64,000 nt of DNA from Sitta carolinensis (lineage: Eukaryota; Chordata; Aves; Passeriformes; Sittidae): contig CM063287.1 of assembly GCA_032173965.1 (NCBI GenBank), forward strand, positions 10,235,859 through 10,299,858, in the 5' to 3' direction. The notes beneath the pieces are model-generated. The model did not search any database. It was not told the DNA's origin and saw only the letters and a program-made list of their open reading frames with translations. The first letter of the stretch is position 1. Each line of letters opens with the position of its first letter. Both the position numbers and the translations under genes were made by a program. Of this stretch, positions 43,201 to 55,200 are shown one piece after another.

Positions 43201-46200
43201 TTTATTTCATACTGCTCAATCAGCAGTTGTAGCCTTCTGCCCACTCCCACTAGGTCGCCATTTAAGATCAAACCGGATTCAACTGTCAAGTTGCTCAGGT
43301 GGATTGTTTATTTTCTGGATTTTGTGTAAAAAAGCTGAAATTCTATTTTCTGTACTTCATTTACACAAAATGATTTATTCAGCAAATTTTGGCAGGAGAA
43401 CTGGACCTCATGAATACAGCCATTTTTCTAGAGGTAGCACCTTCTTTAAAGCACAAAAGTAAAACCGTTTGTAAATAACTACTTTTAATTTTTTAAGCCA
43501 AATAATTTTTCTTCTCAACAGGCAGTAACAGCTTTTAATTATGCTGTACTTCAACACCCTTTACTTCATCCTCTCTTCAAAACAGCTCAGGACACTTTTG
43601 TTCCTCAGAGGTAAATTCCTGTATGCACTAAATTCATGTGTTTTCATTAAAAAAGTCTCACATTAATTAATGGATACATTAGGGATGGAGAATATAGTGA
43701 GTTCACCAAACCAAAAAAAGTGATCAATTATTAATCCTCATCAAATAATCTCTGAGGCATGACTCATGATTCAGCATTTTCAATTAAGTTGTTTGTAAAG
43801 CAGAAGTGCTATTTCACTACAGTTTTGATATCATTCTACATTATATCCTAGTAAACATTAACTACTTCAGACATCAGTTTTCCAGCAATATTTCTTGCAT
43901 TAATTGCAGCCACTTTAAGTCTTTGTTTTCAGATAGCAGATGGAGGAATTTTCATATTGAAAGGAGAGAAGATTTTGAACAAATAAATAAAATAAGTGAT
44001 AACCAACTGTCAGAATTGGATGCTATACTACAGAGTTTATAAAAGATTAAAAGATAATTTATCAAATAATTAACTGCGACAGGCAGAATATCACTGAGAT
44101 CAACAACAGCATTAATAAAGTCGGAAGGAGTAAGAGTGGGATGAGTTTGCAAAAACTGTTGCAAGGAATGTGGGAAATTAAAATGCAGAAGTGTGATCTC
44201 TGCACAGGTAAATTGTGGGATTATAGCAAAGCACAGAGATACTAAATAGAGACATGCTTAAAAAGGATATTCTCTATGACTTTTGTGGAGGTAAGTAATG
44301 CTCAACTTGTCTCTAAACATATTTTTAAGGAGCTTGTAAGAAGGTCAGTAAAGGAGATACTGTTAATGCATTTCAATTTCTACAAACCTTTCAATAACCT
44401 TTATCTCAGTTATCTTGGGATATGAGAGATGATTATCTGATGAAGTCTGAAGCGCTGAATAAAGGTTGCTTTTACAATAGAATGCCAAAATTATTAGAGG
44501 TTACCTTTGCTGGAACCTGTGTAATTCAATATATTCATAAATGATCTAGAAATAGAAGAATGGTAAGGAGTTTTTTTATTATTTGGAGTACTCAAAATTG
44601 ACTGTAGAGAATTGCAGGAAAATTGTATCATCCAGTGTGACTTGGGCTAAAAAGGCACATCAAGCTCAGTGTCTGCAAATGCAAAACAACCTACATGGGG
44701 AAAAGATGGCCAAATTATAAATGATGGTGGGGTTTAAGTTAACTCCCACTGCCTGTAAGATAAGAGATCATTTTGATTAGCTGTACAAAAGCCATTCTCA
44801 AATAGACACAAAATTAACAGAGTAGAAAACAAAACATGACAATCTCTGTCTGAATCCCAGTCCACCTTAGTTTTGAGAACACTTTCAAATTCTAGATCCT
44901 CACGAAGAATTAAAGTGAGCTGGAAAAATATTCAGGCAAGTTATCAAAGCTTCTGTAAATACTAAGCAAATCGGCAGAGGATTTCAAAGGACAACTATAA
45001 TTAAAAAAACACCTAATTATGACAGACATGGAAGAGCAAATAGTGAAGAATAATTCCTTTCTCTTACAACAGTAACTCAAAGGCCATCAACTTCGAACTT
45101 TTTGTTAAATACATTAAATCAAAGGGAAGTATCTTCATCTTACAACAGTGGAACTGTGGAACTTAAAGTTACTGCATGAAGTGGAAATAAAAAAAATGAA
45201 TTAACTTATACAGGTTAAAAAAAAATTTGAATAAAAGTTGATCAATGTATATAAGATATATACTAATGTAAATACTATGCATGTTTCTAAAGGCCAAAGT
45301 TGCCAGAAACAAAGGGAGAAGTATTTTACCTCATCTGTTCCTTGCATTCTTTCAGGGCCTGGTACTGGCCACTGCCACAGTAGATAATCAGTTAGTTGAG
45401 CTGCAAGTACTGTCTTTATGATAAACAAGTACTTAGAAATGACAGGCCTGATTTGGGTCCTGTAATTATTCTCTCTCTCTCCTCCCCACCTCAATCTCTG
45501 CCACAATTATATGTTAATTTCTGTTTCCAGATAGAATTTATCCTTGCATGTTTATGCCAGCACAAGAGCTATGTGCTCTTGGAATAAAATGAGCATATTT
45601 AAATCTTGACCCTTTGGGAAATTATTTTATAATAAGACATTAACACTTAAAAGAACTACCACAAAGAACTCAATCTTTTCCATGTTGACTCACCAAAGTT
45701 TTCTATCCCATTCTGTGTAGAAACCCTGAGCAAGCACCTGGAATACCTTGGGCTTTGTGGAGATAACACAGAAGCTGAAGATCAGATCCTTGAAAGTTTG
45801 AATGGGATTCTCCTGGCTATTACTGAAGACAGTTAAGTATCACTCTGGATCATGGATCACCAATTAACCATTTGCACAATTCAAAAGAATTCATGGCAGG
45901 TTTTGTTTATTGTGATAATCTGTATTTCAAAAAGTGACTGCTGCTGGAACTCTAGCTGTCATCAGGCTGTGTTGCTTTCTTTCTGCATAAAACTCAGAGT
46001 TACCTGTGACCGGATAAAGGTATTGATTACTAAAAATACCAAAAGCCCCAGAGAAATTCCAGGTTTAATATTCTATTTACTACAAACTCCTAGGACTAAT
46101 TTAGGGTGACCCTATCAGGTCAGGCATCTTAAAAGTAGTTTCTAGTCTACTTGTACAAAAGTCCCTAAAGCCTTTGCACATTCTCCTAAAATTACATCAT

Positions 46201-49200
46201 CCTGCATTTATTTGAGTCTCCTGGCAGATGGTGATTTACTGCCTTCAGGACAGCTGGCCACACTTTTGATGAGAAAAGGCTAAGGGAATTGTCTGTTCTA
46301 ATTGCTAGTCTAATAAAAGATGCTGTGCCTACCTACAGAATTAATTGCTAGGCCATACCTCAGGAATAGCATCTTAATCCCTGACTTCCCATGCCTTATG
46401 CAGTCATCCTTTTATAGTCAGAGAAGATGAAACTGTTTTCCTCTTTGCTTTGCCACCCCTGCTTCAATCCAGCATAAAGCAGAGTAATCAGCTGGAACCA
46501 CACTCGCTGCAATTCAAGCAGATGACTGTGCCCATGTATTCAGACTCAGACAGCCTTTAAGAACCTTTTAAATCAGAAGCTTGGATCCCACAGATGCCCA
46601 CTCAGAACTCTGGGAAACAAAGGAGCATGTGAATAAAACAGCTGCAAACCTCCTGCAGGTATTGCTAACACTCTTATCATTGCAGAACAGAGATCCCTCC
46701 ACCTACTCAGAGGGAGTGGGATCTTCCCAACTTTGGCAAAAATCCTGAAGGGCAATCCACGATGTGCAGTGAAAGCAGCCCACGTGCTTTCAGAGATAGC
46801 AAAAAATGGTAAGTCATGCTCAGATATTACTACAAGGCATCTTACAGCACATTAGCTTCACATTTTCACTCTCGAATTTTGTTTCACGGCAACCAGCTAT
46901 TGCTATTGTTTTATTCCTAAATGCCAAAATCTTGGATTTCCCTCTCTTTTACCTGTGCAGAGGAAATGAAGAAACTGTGTATTGAAGCAGATTTGGTTCT
47001 AACACTGATACCTTTGCTGGAGAGCACAGACCAAGAAATGCTGCTTCATGCTGGGAGGGCCATTGGCCGTATCTGTTACGATAATCGTAAGTACCCACTG
47101 AAGAGAATCTGCTGTTCCCTGGCTCTAAGGACTATTTTAAAAGGCATTGTAAACTGTAACTCACAATAACTTTGAGTCCTGAGCACACCACACACTTCAG
47201 CCTCCTGTTAGGTATGCAATTCACAGAGCTCACAGACACCTGGCTGAATGCACCCCAAGCACTGCCTCAACTCGGGATTTCCCTCCTACATTTTTGACTT
47301 CAAGGTGGCACATCACTTCTTTGAAATTACAAGAGGAGCAGAGCCTCACAAATACCTTAACCAATTTTTCAGGCTTGCCTTGGGTCCAAATTCTGAACAG
47401 CTTGGACTTCTTTCAAAGTAATAGGCTCATCTATAAAGCAAAGCACTTGTTTAAAAAGTGTGTTAGAAAAACAACAGATTAAAAAAAAATATACTGAGAT
47501 AGTTATCTATGCAAGGAATATTCTTCTCTGAGGACCACTGTTTGCATTCAGGATATATCTGTTCTCCAAATTGCCTGGACACCAGCTTGCTTTCTGGTCT
47601 CACAATTTAAACGATTTTCATTTACTTGCCCAAAACAGTTCAAGATTTTTTTTTTTTTTTAACTCCCAGAATGACCAAAATATTTACTGCATACTGAGAG
47701 CAATACAGAAATTTTCACCCAGTACCTCATATCCATCCCTGCCTTCAACCTATCTTCTCTAATCTTTCTAGTGTGGATCTACAGAACTTTACTTGGCAAG
47801 TTGTAGGTTTGCCTCCTTCTCTGTTCTTATGAAATCCAAGCATGATAGGGACCTGGTATGGATTCCAATAAGCTCCCTGTGAGCTATGTGTATTCACCAG
47901 GGAATGACAGAGCAGCTTAAAAAAGCATTTTCTTACAATTACATTCCCAGCTCCTGCAGCTCCTGTACTCAGCACTGCTGCAGCATGTGGCTGGCCTGCA
48001 CATCTGCTGCCCTTCTGGCAGAGCATAGGCCCAGCACAGATTTGCTGTGACATGCTTTAATAAATCCTATTACCAACAGAGCAATAAATGCATCAAAGAG
48101 AAGAAAAATTATCTTCAACAATCCCCTGACTGAATTCCAAGTGACTCTGCTACAATAGCACCAGACCTTTCCTGGTGTCTGCCATGCACGCTGTCACCCA
48201 AGCAGCAGCCCTGCTCTCAGCAAGACACTGCTGCAAAAGCAGTGCCATTGTGCTCTTAAACAACCATCACTGTCCAACTTCGTATCTTAGAGTTCTTGGC
48301 ATCCTCAAAATCATTTCGGATATTAAGCTTTCATTCATTACAAAACGAACGACAACAAGAAAGAAAACAATTATCAGGGTTTTCCTCAGCAGGCACATGT
48401 GGATAGAGACAGTGGCTTAATACCTTAAGTCAAAGTCAAACCAGGAGGTTTAGGGAAAATATGTTCCAAACTTGCATTTCCTCTGCACACATCAGCCTAG
48501 AGCCACCACACAAAAGCTTTACAAATTCTAACAGTGTGAGAAAGAACCAGGCTACCTTGCTGCTGAGCTTCACAGTGGGACCCTTTCCAGAGATTTAATC
48601 AGTTCCTGATTTACACCTTTAACAACTGTGCTTCACTGACCAGGCAGCCTTCAGGAAGAACTGGTGAAGGTTGGCGTAATCCCATCACTGGTGCAAATAT
48701 TAACTGACTATGCAGAGAGTGAACCACTTGTCCACGTTGCTCTGCTGGCCTTGTACAATCTGGCAGACCTTGGTAAGTAAGGTATTTTTTTAAAGTTTCT
48801 TAAAGTTCTTGCATCTTAGAGCAAAATATCATTTCCACACTGTCACTGCCTTTCCATACCCACAGTTTTGTGTGCTTTGTTTGTTTTCAAGGTGGGGTAG
48901 AGGTGGTGTTTAGGCTTTGTTTTTAAAACACTACTGATACCTATCAGGAACTGGCCACAGTATCTGGACTGGAAAAATAACTACTCTTTTATAGAGTACC
49001 AGCAATTACTGATACTTTTAAAAAATGTACTTTTCAAATTACTACATTAAAACAATTAAGTTTTAACAGCCAGCTTTTGACCCCAAAGGAAGAGGTGGCA
49101 TAACTTCATACAATAAATTGACAGTTTCAACTACTTCAGATTTGGTACATTAAAAGCTTCCTTATTAAAATTTAATTTCTATTTAATAATTAAGTTTCCA

Positions 49201-52200
49201 TACCTTACTGAAACTGCTTTCATTTGCATTTATACAATTTTCAAAGCAAAAGCATCTTCACTAATTTAAAATATATTTGCCCTACTTTATACAAGTTGTG
49301 AGTAGTAATGGAAGAAAAAGCCCAAGTACAAAATTATTATCGCTCTCTATATATGGTCTGGCTAAAATTTGATCTACTGCTTCCTGCATTTAGGGGGAGA
49401 TGCAGGGAAGGAGACATGGTATCACACTGTCACATTATTCTCTAAGGAAGTCTGTCCTTATATCTGTTATATTATTTAATAACATATTCAATTGAAATGC
49501 ATTCCATGTCAAACAGTGGCAAGCTTTGCTAACGTACATCTTGCAAAAGTTTAGGATCCCAGCAAGACTAGAAGCACCTAATCAAAATAAAAAATCTACT
49601 ACAGCAAACTGACATGTGCCAATTGCTGTATTAAACAATCATACTACAGATGGACTTGTACAAGTCAGGGAAATTAAGCCAGGATTAATTTGACACGTGC
49701 GAGGTCTACAGAAATTACAGAAAAACAATTTAAAAACTTGGGGGGAGGAGGGATAGAGTTCTATCCCTCCTATATAGAGTTCTGCTGTCTCAGTGCTGTC
49801 CAAAGAAACAGAAGAGTCTAAAAGAACAGAAAAAGCCTTCAAAAACTGTCTCTAATCACTTCAGATCATAGGGCAATACCTTTAAATATTTAATCAAATA
49901 AAAAACTCAAAATAGTAACTTTATCACATACACAGATTCAGCCAAGGAAGCTCTAAGCATGACCAAAGTTGCTGAACAGCTGGTGAAACAACTGAGAAGA
50001 GCAGAGAGCCATGAGAGGTTAGAAATTGTCTTTGAGGTCCTGCAAGCACTTGCAGAAAACGGTAAGGCTCCTTTTGGTCTGGGTGGAAAAAGGGGAAACT
50101 GGGTATTGTACTGGTTTAAGCTCTGGGTTCCAAGTTTGCCATGGGACCCTGCTAACAGAACTGGCATCCCCTGAAAGAAACAAGCACCAGGAAGATGTGA
50201 GATCCTGGCCCAAACAGCACCTGAACAGGTCAGACAACAAAGGAGGGAGAGAGCACCATTCCACTGCATTTCAGTAGATCCAAATGACAGCAGGTCCAAA
50301 CACTATAGTGGGTAAGAGGAAAGCAGCAGCACAGATCATTTCTTTAATTTTTAAAATTAAACAACCGGGTACCAGTTCAATCCCTGTTTGGGCCATTTAC
50401 TTAAGGGTTGGACTCACTGGGATCCTTGTGGATGCCTTCCAGCTCACAACATTCTGTGAATCTGTGAAGATCCATACGCTAAACAGCAGTGCAACAAGCA
50501 CTGACACTGCTACACTGAACATATCTAGGAATCAGACACAGATTTTAAAGACACGAAAGCTCATGACTGGCAACATGGGCCATGTCAAAGACCAATGCAG
50601 AAAGCTTTGCTCATTCTGCCTTGCTGTCATCCTAGCTCCAGAAAACTGTTACAAACAAAACCAAAACAGTGACTGCACCTGAAAAATAATTGGCTCAAGT
50701 TCAAGGATTTAGCTTTCTTGTTTGAAATGTTTCCACAAAGAGCCAAGAAGCTTTAAATGTGTTTACTGTAATCTCTACAGACACTCTGAAAGTGCAGCTG
50801 GTGGATGCAGGTGTGCCAGAGGCGCTGTCCGAGATCCTGCTGAGGCTCCAAGGCAGTTTGCAGGCTGAAGATACATGCATTGTGAAGGCTGCATCAGATC
50901 TCATTGTCTCTCTGCTTCTTGGAGGTAAAAAAGGGAATATTACAGGCCAGGTACATAAAGAATCTACATCCAGAAGTCTCTTTAGCAGGGGAGTTGCCAT
51001 CTCTGTTGGTTTCTTTTACTTAACACGGACCTCATCCTTGCAGGAATTCTTCTGGGGCATGACACTTTTGTTTTCCGTGGCCTATAGGCCAGTGCTTGTG
51101 CCTAACAGCAACTTAGCGTATATTACTGCTATGCTGCATTTTGGGAATTACAGATTAAAAACGAAAATATCAAGAACTGGACACTTACACGGCATCCCAC
51201 CACTCTCAACCCCAAAGCAATCAACCACAAAGTTTTTAAATTATTAACCTTAACAACAAAATAAGTCATCACCAACTGACAGAATGGTTCAGTTTGGGGC
51301 TAATAATAATCAGATATGAGATATTCTCTATTTCTCATAACACAAATAAGTACACACAGAAGGTTTTTGCTAAGGGCTGTGGCATCATCTCTTAGAACAT
51401 GGATACTAGCAGGTACCAAGACGGGCAAGGCGCATCGCTAATTTTACAAAAGAAACAGTAAGGTTGGTTATTCTCTGCCCTTCAATGATGGAAAGCCACT
51501 GTGAGTGCAGAGAAAACCAACACTATCAGATTTTCACTACTCCCTGGTTCTGAAACAGTTATTTTCTTTTCTGCAGACTAGAGACTTGCATGCTTTTAAG
51601 TTACAGATGTTAGTGATACTAAAATAATTTGGGGGGGAATAATAGTGAAGAAAGGGGTGATCAGGTATGCAAGCTTCTGCTCTTTTGTTTTTCCTGAACC
51701 ACGTTCTATTAGAGGGGAGACTCTGGAAATATTTAATGGAAAATATATTTGTTAGAAATAAAAAATTAAAACAAAACAAAAATGAACAAAAATCCCCTCA
51801 AAACACATTAAAAAAAAAAAACCAAAAAAAAAACCCAAAAAAAAAAAAAAACCAAAAAAAAAAACAACACACACAGAAAAAGCCCCAAACAAACATAAAA
51901 CCCAAACAAAAAACTCCACAGAGCTACTGCTGTTTTAGGTTTTAAATCACTTTTATGAAGGGAGATATGCTCAGATATCGGGGTGAAAGAAATCTCAAGA
52001 TAAGCCATTTTATTTTTCAATTCCTATTATAAAAAGCAATGAGCCTTTATACTCTGAAGAGCGAAAGAGATTCTTATGAGCAGACTCCTGAAGAGCATGC
52101 TGTGCTCAATCAATCAGCAAAAGATCCCCACCACACTTCCTGTCCTTTCTCACTGATAGCTACTGTACTGGCTTCAAACTCAATTAACAAAATTGCTCAA

Positions 52201-55200
52201 TTTCCTGCATTAATAGGAACTTAATTATTAGAAAATGTCCTCTCGCATCTGTCTGAATGTTGCCTTTTGGGTTTTTTTTAAAGCAAGCTATCATCCACAC
52301 ATCTCTCCCCCTCCACCTCACAGCCTTTCTAGAGTCCCTTTCTTCCTTGCCCTATACCTTGTCCTGAACCAGCCATTATGCTCCACGGCTCTACAAAGGC
52401 CACAGAGTGCCCCGGAGCCTTTAACTGGCTATTTCCATTGCCTCAGCTGAATGCCTTGCTTTGTCACTTTGTCACTTGCTCTTCTCTCCCATCTTCCCCA
52501 CAACAGCGTTAGATGTTTCATGTGGGAGAAGTGAATAATCCCTCTCATGCCTCAGTATGTGCCACTGATGTATGAACAGCTTTTAATCTGAGAGAAAAAA
52601 AAAAATCCCGTGGAAATCTGCTCTCAGCATCAAATGACTTCTAGGCAGCCAAAAGATGACAGACAGCTTTTGCAGCTATGAAAAGTGGCTGTTCCTATCA
52701 GACTTTAACTATGAGCCATTAAATTGAATCTTCTGCTGCTATCCAAGCAAAAACTCCATAGGAGAGAAAAGCAATTTGGAGCTCTGTGACAATCAAAGCA
52801 AGGCAACCACTAATGGGCTCTGCCTATTTGCACTTTACTACATGAGGGATAAAAAATGTTCTGACATTCTTCAGTGTGAGAGGTGGGGGGAGGAGAGAAA
52901 TTAAGTTCAGTTAAGGTTAGTCTATATGAAGATCAAAATATTTTCCCTGTAGAATTTTATCAGACCAAAAGAGGTGACCTATTTCTATGGAACCTGTTCC
53001 TAAATAGGATTGGGCAATTTTCCTCATATACCATGATCTCCAAAGATTAGGACTAGGCAAGAGAACACTTGAAGAATGACAAGCAAAACTATCAGCTTAA
53101 GAGAATGTATGCATAAAATGGTATCAAAAGATTTTTGTGTGAGTAGAATTCCAACTATTTCACATACTGACAGTTCTCTCATGAAAATATCCAATTATAT
53201 TTTACAAGCATTTGACAAATTCTTATCTAACATATGTAAGAACACAGGGGAAAACCAGGCTACTAAGTGAAACATTACAAGATGAAAAGAATAATAGGCA
53301 CTCGTTGAAAAGACCACACAATCAAAAGACAACAGGAGTGTCTATGACTTTGAGGTGGAAATAACATCCAAACCAGCAAAGGTGTTAAAAATACTAAGGC
53401 CCTTTTTACCTGCTATATATACAAAAACTAGAAGTCTGTACATCTCAGTCTGTAGATTCAGTTAGAACCATGAGAAGTACCACAGCTACTTCTGGCCAGA
53501 CCTTGTATTTGCATTTGAGGTGTGTATAGTTCCATGGATAACTCTTTATTCCAGGTGAATGTGTCTTTCTATTTAGTGTTCACACTGTTTTGCCATTTTT
53601 AACAAACAGCTTTCACAAGGTAAGAACACAGCAATAAGGAGATGGTCATGTGTGTCAGGCCTATACCTCTTGAGGTATAACAAACTGCACAAAGCAAAAC
53701 AGAGAAAATTATTTTCCAAATGGCATCTTCAAAACACTTCCTTCAGAAAGGATGCATCTGTAGCACAGAGGGTTTCCTTTTGCTCTTTAGCAGAACTTTC
53801 TAATTTCCCAACAAGGTGAGCTAAGCAGCTTCTGAAAACAAAGCTGCCACCTGTACAGAGCAAATTCTCCAAGACAGGAGAAGATATCCAGACATGCACT
53901 GACAAGATACTGCAGGAGCATTGCTGGGCAAAGTGATAGTTCTTCAGAATGTACAAACCTTGTTCTTTCACTGGGATTTAATAAACCAGATCTCTTCAGG
54001 TCAACTCATATTTTCTGAGCTTCATATGAGTGCAACACAAATAGATTTCTCATTTCAGAGAGTGGATTTCTCAAAAGAGGTAAGAAAAACCTAGCTCTGA
54101 TTCCTTCAAGGAGTAGTTAATGGCAATTTATTTCATAGAAAACAAAGAGTAACAGCAGTACAGAACTAGTAATCAGATTTACGATTAGTGTATAAAATCC
54201 CTGGTTTCACCATAGTGTCCTAAATCAGTAGAATAACAAAATTAAAAGAGTATTAAAGCTATCCTAGTGAGGAATGAAAAATGCCACTGGTATTGTAATA
54301 CAGGTATAGTGGAAAATGCAGAAGCACTGAGGGGGAAAAAAGGGACTGGAGAACCTATGGGTTTGAATTTGACAGTGATTGTCCATTGAAAGCTTTCTCA
54401 AGCTAAGCTCCATTGGAATTTGTCTCAGCATCAGTTTACAGGGAGTTGATGTTCACTTCTCTCTAAAGAGCTGAAGGTTGCAAAAGACAATGTAAAAGCT
54501 ACAGTCTTGATCTTAGCAAGACATGAAAACAGTCAAGGCAGACTCTCTGAATTCTGAATTTGCATCACTCATTTCTCTCACTGTTTCTTACCCCTCTCAC
54601 CTGCTTGGTTCTGCCTCTCTCTTCAGATGGCATCTGTCTGCGGATGTTCCAGCTGGGAGTCATTCACCAGCTCCTGGATCTCCTGGAGAGGCACGTCCGA
54701 AGCGGGGACACCTCAGTGCAGCAGGCTGCACTCAGTGCCCTGCAGAACCTCGCTGTCCCAGGTGCACAGCCTGAACTCCTCTGACCTGCTGCCACTATGT
54801 GCAGAGGGGCCAGCTCTGCAGCTCCCTCCACGTCACCAAGACCAGCAATTGACCTTTTCTCCTCCCCTGCAGGAACATGCATTTGAAAAACTCATCAGGA
54901 CTTCCTCATCTACATAAAGAGTTTAAATATCATAAAGTGTAATCTCATTACCAGCTGCTGAAATAGTTTCATACTAATGAAACTTCATGCTAGTTTCATA
55001 CTAGTGCTGCTTCACAGCAGCTCAAGACAAAAAATATCAGAACAGGGTTCATGGTTGAAAATATAGAGTATGGGGTGGAAACAGCTGGTGGGGATGTCAA
55101 ACTTTCTCTTCTATAAAGCTAATATTCATTCATACTACATAGAACCACTAAATCTTAATGCTCTTTGAAGCTGAATTTGAAAAAGCTCAACTTAATGATA

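Larger units (their letters stand above)
34269..45720 (+). other. RAP1GDS1-like intron 1 (about 11.5 kb, if exon 1 is correct)
   Basis: AT-rich non-coding sequence containing a poly(A) run (36359-36376), a (CA)n stretch at 37122-37136, GGCTGGC-rich sequence near 42340-42400, and a CR1/L3-like LINE relic near 44280-45200. No coding exon was recognised. Confidence 0.55.
50925..54626 (+). other. RAP1GDS1-like intron 7; one further ARM exon expected here was not found
   Basis: 3.7 kb. In RAP1GDS1 about 43 residues (ESMQKLFEGGKGSVFQ up to LAGALAIANFARN) lie between the repeats encoded by exons 7 and 8 here. No such exon was recognised. The intron holds an A/C low-complexity block (51757-51917) and a possible 21-nt micro-exon (54059-54079). 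Confidence 0.55.

Noticed and set aside
51044..51110. Acceptor-like CCTTGCAG followed by an open frame
   Set aside because: In the phase required by exon 7 it reaches a stop quickly and shows no ARM similarity.
51808..52020. ORFs rich in Lys/Asn or Phe across the A-rich block
   Set aside because: Low-complexity artefact of the A-rich repeat.
53791..53816. AG...GT-bracketed segment in intron 7 as another candidate ARM exon
   Set aside because: About 25 nt, not a multiple of three, and its translation does not resemble smgGDS.
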